A DNA stretch of 59,071 bases from an uncultured Lachnospiraceae bacterium (lineage in GTDB: Bacteria; Bacillota; Clostridia; Lachnospirales; Lachnospiraceae). The stretch covers positions 1 to 59,071 of the forward strand of contig CATOJE010000013.1 in assembly GCA_951800145.1 (NCBI GenBank), in the 5' to 3' direction. Each line of letters begins with the position of its first letter. Positions within the stretch are counted from its first letter, which is position 1. The notes beneath the pieces are model-generated. The model did no database searches, was not told where the DNA came from, and saw nothing but the letters and a program-made list of their open reading frames with translations. Shown piece by piece: positions 43,086 through 50,854 of this stretch. The position numbers and the translations under genes were made by a program.

Positions 43086-43913
43086 TCACCCCATCCCCTT
43101 TACCACTTCCTCCGCATATCTCCCAAAAATATTCTTCAAATCCTTAGGTGTAACCTCCTTTTTAATCCCAGCCAGCACCCGGTATTTATCAAAAATATTT
43201 GTAATCATCTTCATAGAAAGAGGCTTTCCCAGTTTAGACAAAAACATCCACTCATCATATCCCTCTCCCCGCTCAAAATACTCATGCTCATCCAGCCATC
43301 TTGCCATCTGTCCCTGCAAATTCTTAGAAAACAGATATACGGAACAGGCCTTCCCGTTCTTTTTTCTAACTATAAGAACCGCCTTCTTACGATCATAGTC
43401 GCCTACTTCCATGCGCAACAGTTCACTGACCTCGATTCCGTGATAAAACAGCAATCCCATCATCACCTGATCCCGAAGGCAAATCCGCCTTCTAAAGTCG
43501 CTGTTCAAATCTGTGTATTCCTGGTTAATCGCCTGAAAAAAAGCATCAATTTCTCCTTTGCTCAGCACCACATCTTTCTTTGCTTCTTTTTTCAGATGTG
43601 CATGTTTTAATGATCTGGTTCTTTCTATGATTCCCTGTGCCGACAGATAAGACAGATAATAGTCAAATACCCGCTGCTTTCTGTATATCGTAGACGGACG
43701 GCGATTCTTTTCGACGGAGAGATACTCCAAATAAGCTTCGATTTTCCCTTCCCATCGTTCTCTCTCTCCAGACTCCTCCAAAGGCATCCACTGGTGCAGA
43801 TGCTCTAAGTCCAGCCGATATGCCTTGACTGTTCGTTCATCCAGGCCCTTATCGATAACCTGACTGCTGATAAAACCTTCAATCAATTTGTTGGAACTTG
43901 GATTCCCTGCCAT
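43086..43913 (-). CDS. Tyrosine-recombinase-fold protein with lost catalytic residues
   Basis: A 275-residue protein with the SAM-like N-terminal core-binding domain (about 10-95) and the catalytic-domain fold of XerC/D integrases. At each active-site position the residue is changed: the GLRVSEL Arg is Glu (GIEVSELL), the HxxR box is KxxK (TPKDLKNIF), and the chain ends near GRYAEEVVKGMG before the second His and the Tyr nucleophile. Only the beta-hairpin Lys region (KKNGK) remains. It should bind DNA without recombining it. GGAGG lies 9 bases before ATG 43913. It sits between two inverted repeat arms, directly upstream of the polysaccharide operon, so a regulatory role is plausible. Confidence 0.85.
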   Translation of the reverse strand: MAGNPSSNKLIEGFISSQVIDKGLDERTVKAYRLDLEHLHQWMPLEESGERERWEGKIEAYLEYLSVEKNRRPSTIYRKQRVFDYYLSYLSAQGIIERTRSLKHAHLKKEAKKDVVLSKGEIDAFFQAINQEYTDLNSDFRRRICLRDQVMMGLLFYHGIEVSELLRMEVGDYDRKKAVLIVRKKNGKACSVYLFSKNLQGQMARWLDEHEYFERGEGYDEWMFLSKLGKPLSMKMITNIFDKYRVLAGIKKEVTPKDLKNIFGRYAEEVVKGMG

Positions 43914-44024
43914 CCCAGCACACCTCCTTACTGAATCATCCTGTTTTTGTATTCCTCTTATATCTGCCAGCACATTTGCATTTAGGAAAATAATTATAGT
44001 TATTTGTAGTTAATAGAAAAAACA

Positions 44025-44172
44025 TTGTTACTGTTCACAGGCAGTATCCCGCGAGGCGTTTCCTGTGAGTGAAAATCACAGGAAACCCGAGGGTTTCAGC
44101 GCCAAAATGGACAGAATGGCCATTTTGTGTGCATTTTGTTGCGGGGCACGGCAGGGCCGTGAACAGTAACAA
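44025..44172 (+). repeat. Right arm and short terminal-inverted-repeat element
   Basis: TTGTTACTGTTCAC (44025-44038) and GTGAACAGTAACAA (44159-44172) are perfect 14-bp inverted ends of a 148-bp segment. Its first 67 bases are the right arm that matches 43001-43080, including an 11-bp perfect hairpin (GTTTCCTGTGA, loop GTGAAAA, TCACAGGAAAC at 44058-44086). Compared with the left arm the stem differs by paired changes while the loop is conserved. A further stem CAAAATGG/CCATTTTG follows. Confidence 0.75.
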
Positions 44173-44322
44173 AACATTATTCTGCGATATGTCGCGTTCA
44201 TTCCCGAGCCTATAACCAAGAAACCATCTGCCCTACAACCCACGAAGTACGAAACCTCCCGCAGCATCCGCCCACACGCAGCAACACGCAGTTTTATAAA
44301 ATCTTTTTCTAATTCATGCCCA

Positions 44323-44347
44323 TTCGCAGATTTCCTGAATCTGCGAA
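44323..44347. repeat. TTCGCAGATT hairpin, copy 1
   Basis: TTCGCAGATT pairs with AATCTGCGAA around TCCTG. The reverse complement of the whole unit recurs at 44689-44713 with one mismatch. Several partial ATCTGCGA motifs lie between them (44360-44370, 44780-44790, 44850-44860). Confidence 0.6.
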
Positions 44348-44401
44348 AAATACAAATAAAGTCGCTGAATCTGCGGCTTTTCCAACTTTCCCACCTGGAA
44401 A

Positions 44402-44518
44402 TTTGACCACGAATTTGACCATAAATGATAAAAGGCAGGCCCTCCCAGGCCTGCACTCCATACCGATATACAAATAGATATTTTCTTTGGATTTTGACCA
44501 CAAATCTGACCACAAATG
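44402..44518. repeat. Direct repeats and hairpin in noncoding region
   Basis: Two 26-base copies of the pattern TTTGACCAC-AAATYTGACCA-AAATG (44402-44427 and 44493-44518, 3 mismatches) flank a GCAGGCC/GGCCTGC hairpin (44435-44454) that is followed on the minus strand by CTTTTATC. The hairpin may be a terminator, and the direct repeats may be protein-binding sites or an old integrase arm-site cluster. Confidence 0.5.
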
Positions 44519-44688
44519 CCTTAGAAATGGCCTATGAATCACCACTTCTATCCTTTAATGCCGTAACTTTACAAAAAAATTTCAAAAAATAAGTAGCATT
44601 TCTCTTTAACTTGTGGTAGAATAGCGTCGATGTAGCAAGAACAATAAGAAAAACCTATTGTTTTGTTCCAGAATATTCCATATTTTCT

Positions 44689-44713
44689 TTCGCAGATTCA
44701 GGAAATCTACGAA
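44689..44713. repeat. TTCGCAGATT hairpin, copy 2 (inverted)
   Basis: TTCGCAGATT, loop CAGGA, AATCTACGAA. It is the inverted copy of the unit at 44323-44347. The surrounding 44520-44910 holds no gene I can support. Confidence 0.6.
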
Positions 44714-44914
44714 AATTTTGTACCCCAAACCTTGTTATTTCGAATTTTCTTTCTGATTTTCCCCGGTCTTTCTGTTTACTATCTGCGAATCGGCCAGACT
44801 CAATCAGCCTTGTTTTACTTTCTTCCAATTCCAGTCCAAATTACTTCATTCTGCGATTTAAATCTCCATAGAATATTTCCGCATCTGATTTATCTTGGAA
44901 GCACCCTATAGAAC

Positions 44915-44941
44915 GAAAAAAGGACAGGCCTTAACCTGTCC
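44915..44941 (-). terminator. Terminator after the PL22 lyase gene
   Basis: GGACAGG pairs with CCTGTCC (44922-44928 with 44935-44941) and is followed on the minus strand by seven T residues. It lies 20 bases past the lyase stop codon and closes the pectin operon. Confidence 0.88.
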
Positions 44942-44960
44942 TAATTCAGATCTGCATCCA

Positions 44961-46241
44961 TTACTGCTGAGGCGGCTGAGCCGACACACAGTACACATTC
45001 ACCGTCTTCCCGCTGCGGCTGTTATAAAAGATCCGGTCTCCCGTATGGCTGTAGATGGGATGGGGATGGGCATCCTGCCCCAGCCAGTCGCTTTCATGCT
45101 TGCACAGAGGCACCCAGGTAAGCTCCCCCTTCTCCCAGTCCGGAAATACCTTACAGATATACTCCGCATCCTTTTTATGGGGATCCGGGCCGTTATCCGT
45201 GCTGTTCTCCCATACCTTTTTCACTTCCCAGGGATATTTAAAATACCCGTCGCACACCAGATTCCCCTGATGATCCATGGTAAAATGCCCATAGGCATCG
45301 TAATCCTCTGGAAGGGCAATCTCATAATACCGCCCGGTGGAAAGCTCATACCGGCCCACCATCGCCGGGCCGTCTGCGTAGCCGCCGTGGTAGATTACCG
45401 TCTGTCCGTCATCGCTCCACATCTCATGGCAGACCCAGTCCTCCTTCCTCCGGGGATAGCCGCCGGGATTTCCTAGCGTGTCCTCCCCCTCGGTGCGGAT
45501 GGGCCGGATCTCATCGGTTTCATGATCATAAAGCCAGATCCGGCGGATCCCGCAGTCAAAGCTGGCCCACTCGTGATTATACATGATCTGCTCCGGATTC
45601 ACTGGATTAAACTGAACATGGGTAATCCAGCATTTTGGCACCTGCTTTTCGAAGAGCAGCTCCCCGGATTCCGTGTCATAGACACAGAGATAGCTGCTTA
45701 GGTTCTCCTCCTGCACCCGTCCGTCGATGTTGTAAACCGGCCGCTTATCCAGCCCGCTGCCCTCAGTGTCCGGGTCGAAGTCCAGACACCGTCCGTCCGT
45801 CATCGGCACACAGAGCCGCTTTCCATCGGCACTCACATGGGTAAATGCAGTCATCCGCCCGTCCGGAACATGCCCCAGCACCCTTCGGTTTCCATCCATA
45901 TCCACTCTGCAGATGGCGTCATCCTGAATATAATAAACCAGCCTCCTCTCACAATCCAGAGAAACACTGGCCTTTCCCAGCCCCTGGTTAAAGGTGCCGT
46001 CAAAATACACATAGCTCTTCAGGGTCCCCTTCGTATTATCCGTTAAAACCCTTTCCTCCCCGGTAACCATGTCCTTCACCACCACATTTGGGCTTCCTGT
46101 CCGGTCGCTTAAGAGGAAAATCTTCCGGTCATCCCGGCTTAAGGAAGAACAGGTAAAGTACAAAAGCTGGGTATTCCAGTCCTCCCTGTCCCCGCAGCCG
46201 CTGACCAGCATATGTCCGTTCACTGGCATTTTTCTCTCCAT
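44961..46241 (-). CDS. ogl: Oligogalacturonate lyase, PL22 family
   Basis: A 426-residue beta-propeller lyase without a signal peptide. It would split unsaturated or saturated digalacturonate in the cytosol to keto-deoxyuronate and galacturonate. Family landmarks are FTHVSADGKRLCVP, YNHEWASFDCGIRRIWLYD, CHEMWSDDGQTVIYHGG and GQDAHPHPIYS, which supply the metal-binding His and Gln residues. AAGGAG lies 7 bases before ATG 46241. It is the last gene after the TRAP permease, so imported oligogalacturonides are its natural substrate. Confidence 0.9.
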   Translation of the reverse strand: MERKMPVNGHMLVSGCGDREDWNTQLLYFTCSSLSRDDRKIFLLSDRTGSPNVVVKDMVTGEERVLTDNTKGTLKSYVYFDGTFNQGLGKASVSLDCERRLVYYIQDDAICRVDMDGNRRVLGHVPDGRMTAFTHVSADGKRLCVPMTDGRCLDFDPDTEGSGLDKRPVYNIDGRVQEENLSSYLCVYDTESGELLFEKQVPKCWITHVQFNPVNPEQIMYNHEWASFDCGIRRIWLYDHETDEIRPIRTEGEDTLGNPGGYPRRKEDWVCHEMWSDDGQTVIYHGGYADGPAMVGRYELSTGRYYEIALPEDYDAYGHFTMDHQGNLVCDGYFKYPWEVKKVWENSTDNGPDPHKKDAEYICKVFPDWEKGELTWVPLCKHESDWLGQDAHPHPIYSHTGDRIFYNSRSGKTVNVYCVSAQPPQQ

Positions 46242-46273
46242 AAATTTTCTCCTTTTCCTCACATATACGGAAA

Positions 46274-46319
46274 GAACAGTTGCAAAACAGCTGTAGTACA
46301 AGCTGTTTTGCAACTGTTC
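46274..46319. repeat. Perfect 19-bp inverted repeat between dctM and the lyase gene
   Basis: GAACAGTTGCAAAACAGCT (46274-46292) is the exact reverse complement of 46301-46319, around an 8-base loop. It lies 33 bases before the lyase start and has no T-run. It may set differential mRNA stability or limit read-through between the two genes. Confidence 0.85.
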
Positions 46320-46338
46320 CATACACGTCAATACGCTC

Positions 46339-47640
46339 TTATAACGCAGCGCCTCCAAGTACGGACGGCAGCCACAGGCTGATGGCCGGGATGAAGGTGA
46401 TCAACAGCAGCGTTACGATCATACACAGATAGAATGGCAGGGTAGCCTTAACCACCTTCTCCATAGGAAGCTTTGCCACAGCAGAGCCGATGAAGAGCAC
46501 AGAGCCTACAGGAGGAGTCAGAAGGCCGATACCACAGTTCAATACGATCATGATACCAAACTGAATGGGGCTGATACCGATGGAGACAGCGATGGGCGCC
46601 AAAATCGGTGCCGCAATCAGGATGATCGGCGCCATATCCATGATACAACCTAAGAACAGGAGGATCAGGTTTAAGAGCAGCGCGATAAGAATCGGATTCG
46701 AGGTCAGGCCGGTGATGGCATTGGCCGCCAGATCCGGCACGTGAAGCAGGGTCAGACAGTTTCCGAACACGCTGGAGGTGGAAATCAGGATCAGCACGAT
46801 GGATAAGGTATCCACACAGTCACTTAAGATATTCCAAACGCCCTTCCAGTCCAGGCCCTTGTAGATAAACACGCTGACAATCAAGCTGTAGATAACTGCG
46901 ATCGCCGCAGACTCAGTTGCCGTAAACACACCGCAGATAACGCCCACTACCACGATGAGAACCGCAGCCAGCGCCCAGATAGAGATAGACAGCTGCTTTA
47001 CCAGACGCTTGATGCTGAATGGCTCGCCCTTGGGGTAATTCCGCTTTACGGAAATAATGTAGGAACCGATCATCAGTGAAAGAGCCAGGAGAGCACCAGG
47101 AACATATCCGGCCAGGAATAGGCTTCCTACCGATACACCGCCGATGGTGGTGGCGTAGATAACCATGTTGTGGCTGGGAGGCACCAGAAGTCCCTCACAG
47201 GATGAGGTGATGGTAACCGCCGTGGAGAAGTCGCCGTCGTAGCCCTGATCCACCATCATGGGGATGAGGATGGAGCCAAGAGAAGCGGTATCCGCTGCAG
47301 CAGATCCGGAGATGCCGCCGAAGAAATAGGATGCCACAATATTAACCATAGCCATACCGCCCCGCATCCATCCTACGCAGGAGTCTGCCAGAGCAATCAG
47401 CTTTTCAGAAATACCGCCGGAGCCCATAAGACAGCCCATGGTGATAAAGAAGGGAACTGCCATCAGGCTGAAGGAGCTGATACCCTTTACCATCTGCTGG
47501 CAGATGGTCTGGAGAGGAAGCCCCTGGTATACCAGACATAATACGGAGGAAATCGCCACCGCGTAGGCGATGGGGAAACGAAGTACTATCATCAGCAGGA
47601 AACTGCCAAGTAAAATTAAAATCGCAACGTTTGCATCCAT
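46339..47640 (-). CDS. dctM: TRAP transporter large permease (DctM)
   Basis: A 433-residue integral membrane protein with about 12 segments, normal for the family. Markers include GGISGSAAADTASLGSILIPMM and VPPSHNMVIYATTIGG, which form the sodium and ligand passage. It drives sodium-coupled uptake of the ligand delivered by DctP, here probably galacturonate or short oligogalacturonides. Its ATG overlaps the dctQ stop by one base (TAATG). Confidence 0.93.
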   Translation of the reverse strand: MDANVAILILLGSFLLMIVLRFPIAYAVAISSVLCLVYQGLPLQTICQQMVKGISSFSLMAVPFFITMGCLMGSGGISEKLIALADSCVGWMRGGMAMVNIVASYFFGGISGSAAADTASLGSILIPMMVDQGYDGDFSTAVTITSSCEGLLVPPSHNMVIYATTIGGVSVGSLFLAGYVPGALLALSLMIGSYIISVKRNYPKGEPFSIKRLVKQLSISIWALAAVLIVVVGVICGVFTATESAAIAVIYSLIVSVFIYKGLDWKGVWNILSDCVDTLSIVLILISTSSVFGNCLTLLHVPDLAANAITGLTSNPILIALLLNLILLFLGCIMDMAPIILIAAPILAPIAVSIGISPIQFGIMIVLNCGIGLLTPPVGSVLFIGSAVAKLPMEKVVKATLPFYLCMIVTLLLITFIPAISLWLPSVLGGAAL

Positions 47641-48158
47641 TACTTCTCCTCCTTTACACAGATACTTTTCACATGATTATACAGAGCCTCCAGCTCAAAG
47701 ATAATCATAACCAGGCCAGCAACCGGAATAGGCATATACATCCACCGCTTGCTAAAGCCGGGCATACTGGGGTAAAAGCCCTTGGCGCCGATACCATTGG
47801 CATACTTCCAGCCTACGCTCAGCATGATAAATGCCAGAATCAGCACAGCCACATCGGCCAGAATATCCAAAAACTTTACCAGCGCATTGGGAAGATAGCG
47901 GTCCAGCGCTGTCATACGGATATGAGCGCCACGGCGGATGGCAAGGGCTGCAGAAAGCACTGCCATGTAAGACATCAAGGTCAGAACGATTTCCTCACTC
48001 CAGGTAGGATCCGGAATAAAGGGGACATAACGGCCTAATATGGCATAGGATGTAATGCAGATATCTGCAATCAAAAGCAGCTTGCAGACCAGCATGATCG
48101 CTTTATACGTTATGTCATATAATGGTTTAATCTTATCAATTTTATCAAAAATCGACAT
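47640..48158 (-). CDS. dctQ: TRAP transporter small permease (DctQ)
   Basis: A 172-residue protein with four membrane segments. WSEEIVLTLMSYMAVLSAALAIRRGAHIRM is the conserved DctQ signature. It pairs with DctM in the membrane. GGAGG lies 6 bases before ATG 48158; the frame is open to 48212 through the upstream hairpin, which argues against a longer protein. Confidence 0.92.
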   Translation of the reverse strand: MSIFDKIDKIKPLYDITYKAIMLVCKLLLIADICITSYAILGRYVPFIPDPTWSEEIVLTLMSYMAVLSAALAIRRGAHIRMTALDRYLPNALVKFLDILADVAVLILAFIMLSVGWKYANGIGAKGFYPSMPGFSKRWMYMPIPVAGLVMIIFELEALYNHVKSICVKEEK

Positions 48159-48171
48159 ACCTGCCCTCCTT

Positions 48172-48208
48172 AAAAAATGGGCACAGAGGCCTCGATTCCT
48201 CTGTGCCC
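48172..48208 (-). terminator. Attenuator between dctP and dctQ
   Basis: GGGCACAGAGG pairs with CCTCTGTGCCC (48179-48189 with 48198-48208) and is followed on the minus strand by ATTTTTTAAGG. It sits between the binding-protein and permease genes. Partial termination here would give more DctP than DctQM, as is usual for binding-protein systems. Confidence 0.85.
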
Positions 48209-48253
48209 TCAATTACTATTGAATCACAGGTCTGAACCTGCGGATGATTCAGA

Positions 48254-49384
48254 TTAGTTTGCCAGGTCAACGATCTTCTGGAACAGATCCTCGTAGCCCT
48301 TGGAAGCCTCAGCCATAACATCCTTACAAGCCTCAACCCAGGGAGTCTTGTCCGGAACCTCTACAACATTGATTCCAGATGCTCTCAGCTCATCCAGAAC
48401 CTTATCCTCGGTAGCCTGAACGGTTTCCTTATTATACTCGCCGGCCAGCTTAGCAGCTTCCATCATGCAGTCCTTCTGTGCATCGGTCAGCTTATCCCAG
48501 GCAGCGTCGGTGATGATTACTTCGATCAGTCCCAGCTGATGTCCATCCAGAATCAGGTTCGGGGCAACCTCGGTAAATGCATTTGCCTGATAGTTGGCAA
48601 TGGGGTTCTCTGCGCCGTCTACCACGCCAGTCTGAAGAGAGGTGTACAGCTCTGTGTAAGCAACAACTGTTGCATTAGCGCCTAATGCATTAATCATGTT
48701 AACCATAACCGGGTCAGTGGAAACACGGATCTTTAAGCCGGCTAAATCCTCAATCCCGGAGATCTCCTTGGAAGTAAAGATATGGCGGAAGCCCTCCTCA
48801 CCATAGAACAGGCCTCTTACGCCTAAGCCAACTTCCTGGGTCTCATTCATAATCTCCTGAGCCACATCGCTGGCAGCGAACTTCCAGAAATGGTCACGAT
48901 CTACGAATGCATAAGGAATGGCAAGCAGGGTGGACTTGGGAACGCCGTAGCCGGATAAGGTGGATACGGATACACGCGCCATGTCGATGGTGCCTACGCC
49001 GCCCAGCATGTTATCCAGTACATCGCCCTCTGCGCCAAGCACGCCGCTGGCCTGTAAGTCGATCTTGATGGAGCCGCCGGAAAGACGCTCTACCTCTTCC
49101 TTAAACTTCACATCAACCTGTCCGATCAGAGACTCCGGCGGGTTAACCTCTGCATATACCAGAGTTACCTGGGGATCATTGGCTGCCGGTGAATCGGATC
49201 CGCCTGCTGCCTCTGCTTCCTTCTCCTCGCCTTCTGGCGCCTCAGCCTTGGTCTCTTCTGCTGCCGCAGCCGCCGTAGTAGTCTCTGCCGCTGCCGTGGT
49301 GGTCTCCGGGCTCTTTAACCCGCAGGCTGCCATGGAGCTGACCATCGCTGCGCACAGTGCAATGCTTAAAATCTTTTTCCTCAT
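48254..49384 (-). CDS. dctP: TRAP transporter substrate-binding lipoprotein (DctP)
   Basis: A 376-residue lipoprotein. The signal peptide ends in a lipobox at Cys21 (SSMAACG), followed by an Ala/Glu/Thr-rich linker to about residue 70. The DctP domain shows GTIDMARVSVSTLSG, the carboxylate-binding Arg in GLKIRVSTDP and DGAENPIANYQ. It captures an acidic sugar outside the membrane. Its promoter overlaps a cre-like box. The sugar kinase gene is 217 bases upstream. Confidence 0.93.
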   Translation of the reverse strand: MRKKILSIALCAAMVSSMAACGLKSPETTTAAAETTTAAAAAEETKAEAPEGEEKEAEAAGGSDSPAANDPQVTLVYAEVNPPESLIGQVDVKFKEEVERLSGGSIKIDLQASGVLGAEGDVLDNMLGGVGTIDMARVSVSTLSGYGVPKSTLLAIPYAFVDRDHFWKFAASDVAQEIMNETQEVGLGVRGLFYGEEGFRHIFTSKEISGIEDLAGLKIRVSTDPVMVNMINALGANATVVAYTELYTSLQTGVVDGAENPIANYQANAFTEVAPNLILDGHQLGLIEVIITDAAWDKLTDAQKDCMMEAAKLAGEYNKETVQATEDKVLDELRASGINVVEVPDKTPWVEACKDVMAEASKGYEDLFQKIVDLAN

Positions 49385-49454
49385 CGTTACATCCTCCTTG
49401 ATACATTTTTGCTGATTTTCTTACGTAAATCAGCTTTTTTTCGTATACTCTTTT

Positions 49455-49491
49455 ATTATATCTTAATACGATGTTAATGAAAACGGTAAAA
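49455..49491 (-). promoter_or_regulatory. Candidate dctP promoter with overlapping cre box
   Basis: On the minus strand TATAAT (49455-49460) follows a weak -35 TTTTCA (49478-49483) at 17 bases. TGAAAACGGTAAAA (49478-49491, plus strand) matches the catabolite-response consensus at all but one position and covers the -35 box, where CcpA binding would repress. Confidence 0.5.
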
Positions 49492-49601
49492 TTTTGACAT
49501 TCATAGCACGATTTTGTCCTGATGATTTTATTGCTTGTGAAAATCCAACAATTTCTGGAATCCAGCGAATCCAGCTGCTTTCCTTGTAGAAGTTCCTCCC
49601 T

Positions 49602-50636
49602 CTATCTGGCCATCTCGCTCTGATGCCCCTTCTGGTTATGGGCCTTGATGATAGTCTCTATCTCATCCAGATTGGAGGTGGGCAAGTCCCCCGGGATCGT
49701 GTTCTTCACCGCGCTGGTGGCATTGCCGAACTGTACCGCCTTGGCACAGTCGCCCCCGCTGGTAAGCAGTCCGTACAGGGCGCCGGAGATATAGGCGTCT
49801 CCGCTTCCGATCCGGTCCACCACCTCGATATCCCGGTACGGCTCCTCCTCATAATATGTATCCTTTCCCGCATCATACATCACAGAGCCAAAGGTATGGC
49901 GCTTGGGGCTGTGGACGATCCGCTGGGTGGAGGCAACCACGCTGATGGGATATTCTTCGGTAAAGCTCTTCATCATCTCCTGGGCCGTCCCTGTCTTCTT
50001 AAAGGTGAGGCGAGCCGTATCCTCTGAGCAGAAGAATACATCCACATAAGGAAGGATCTTCTCGATGCATTCCCTTGCCTCCTCACCGGTCCATAGATTT
50101 GCCCGGAAGTTTACGTCAAAGGATACGATGGTTCCTGCTTCCTTAAACCGCTTGATCATCTCCATAGTGGTTTCCCTGGACTTCTGGCTTAAGGCCATGG
50201 TGATGCCGCTGGTGTGGAAGCACCGGGTAGAAGCATAGACCTCCTCCGGGATCTCCTGGATGTCCAGGGAGTAGAAGGAGCTGTTGGCCCGGTCATAGAT
50301 CACCTTGGGCTTTCTGGGATATGCGCCGTTCTCATAGTAGTAGATCCCCACTCTGGCGCCGGGATTATGGTCATAGATAAAAAAGTCATCGCTGACTCCA
50401 TAGGAACGGATCTTTCCCTTCATAAAGCTCCCGATATCATGAGATGGAAGCTTTGAGATGATGCCAGTATGAAGGCCTAAAAGGGCCACGCCAGTCGCCA
50501 CATTTAGCTCTGCGCCGCCTACCTGCTTCTCAAACACATCACAGCGCATCAGCCGCTCATTATTCGGCGGCGACAGGCGGAGCAAAAGCTGTCCAAAGGT
50601 CACCAGATCAAAATTTCTGTCTTTAACATCATACAT
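49602..50636 (-). CDS. PfkB-family sugar kinase, 2-keto-3-deoxygluconate kinase-like
   Basis: A 344-residue ribokinase-fold kinase. The substrate-side motif is GGAELNVATGVALLG, KDG-kinase-like VIYDRANSSF lies near residue 113, and the anion-hole/catalytic motif is DRIGSGDAYISGAL. It is more diverged from typical KdgK than its neighbour at 50855 and may act on a related keto-deoxy acid. It is separated from that neighbour by a terminator and a repeat element, so it is probably transcribed on its own. Confidence 0.85.
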   Translation of the reverse strand: MYDVKDRNFDLVTFGQLLLRLSPPNNERLMRCDVFEKQVGGAELNVATGVALLGLHTGIISKLPSHDIGSFMKGKIRSYGVSDDFFIYDHNPGARVGIYYYENGAYPRKPKVIYDRANSSFYSLDIQEIPEEVYASTRCFHTSGITMALSQKSRETTMEMIKRFKEAGTIVSFDVNFRANLWTGEEARECIEKILPYVDVFFCSEDTARLTFKKTGTAQEMMKSFTEEYPISVVASTQRIVHSPKRHTFGSVMYDAGKDTYYEEEPYRDIEVVDRIGSGDAYISGALYGLLTSGGDCAKAVQFGNATSAVKNTIPGDLPTSNLDEIETIIKAHNQKGHQSEMAR

Positions 50637-50710
50637 TATGAACTTCCTCCTTTTCTCATCTAATCTAAGCTGCTCTCAGAATCTCTTTATACCTTTGCGC
50701 CAAGGGCGCG

Positions 50711-50763
50711 TCCTCGCGGAGCGTTTTCGTATCGCCGAATACGGTTTCCTTTCCTGCTGATAT
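50711..50763. repeat. Copy of intergenic repeat next to terminator
   Basis: TCCTCGCGGAGCGTTTT at 50711-50727 recurs exactly at 57908-57924. It is followed by a palindromic CGTATCGCCGAATACG. As at 7190 and 57856 the element abuts a minus-strand terminator. Confidence 0.55.
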
Positions 50764-50834
50764 GAAAAAAGGAAGGCAAACCAAAGACCCGGCAGCATTT
50801 CCTGCCTTTTGTCACGAGGTTTGCCCTCCCTTCC
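50764..50834 (-). terminator. Terminator after kdgK
   Basis: GGCAAACC pairs with GGTTTGCC (50775-50782 with 50818-50825), extended by GGAAGG with CCTTCC, enclosing a smaller GGCAG hairpin. Six T residues follow on the minus strand. It ends the eda-kdgK unit. Confidence 0.85.
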
Positions 50835-50854
50835 CAAAATCTATATGTCTTACC

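Noticed and set aside
43075-44035. Active DNA inversion switch driven by the recombinase at 43086-43913
   Set aside because: The inverted arms fit, but the protein lacks the Arg, His and Tyr needed for strand exchange. Inversion would need another recombinase, so I report the repeats and the dead enzyme instead.
44076-44513. 145-codon open frame upstream of the recombinase-like gene
   Set aside because: It is rich in Arg, Cys and Trp, spans the inverted-repeat element and hairpins, and has no domain pattern.
44323-44713. CRISPR-like array
   Set aside because: The repeated TTCGCAGATT units are few, inverted and irregularly spaced, with no cas genes in the window.
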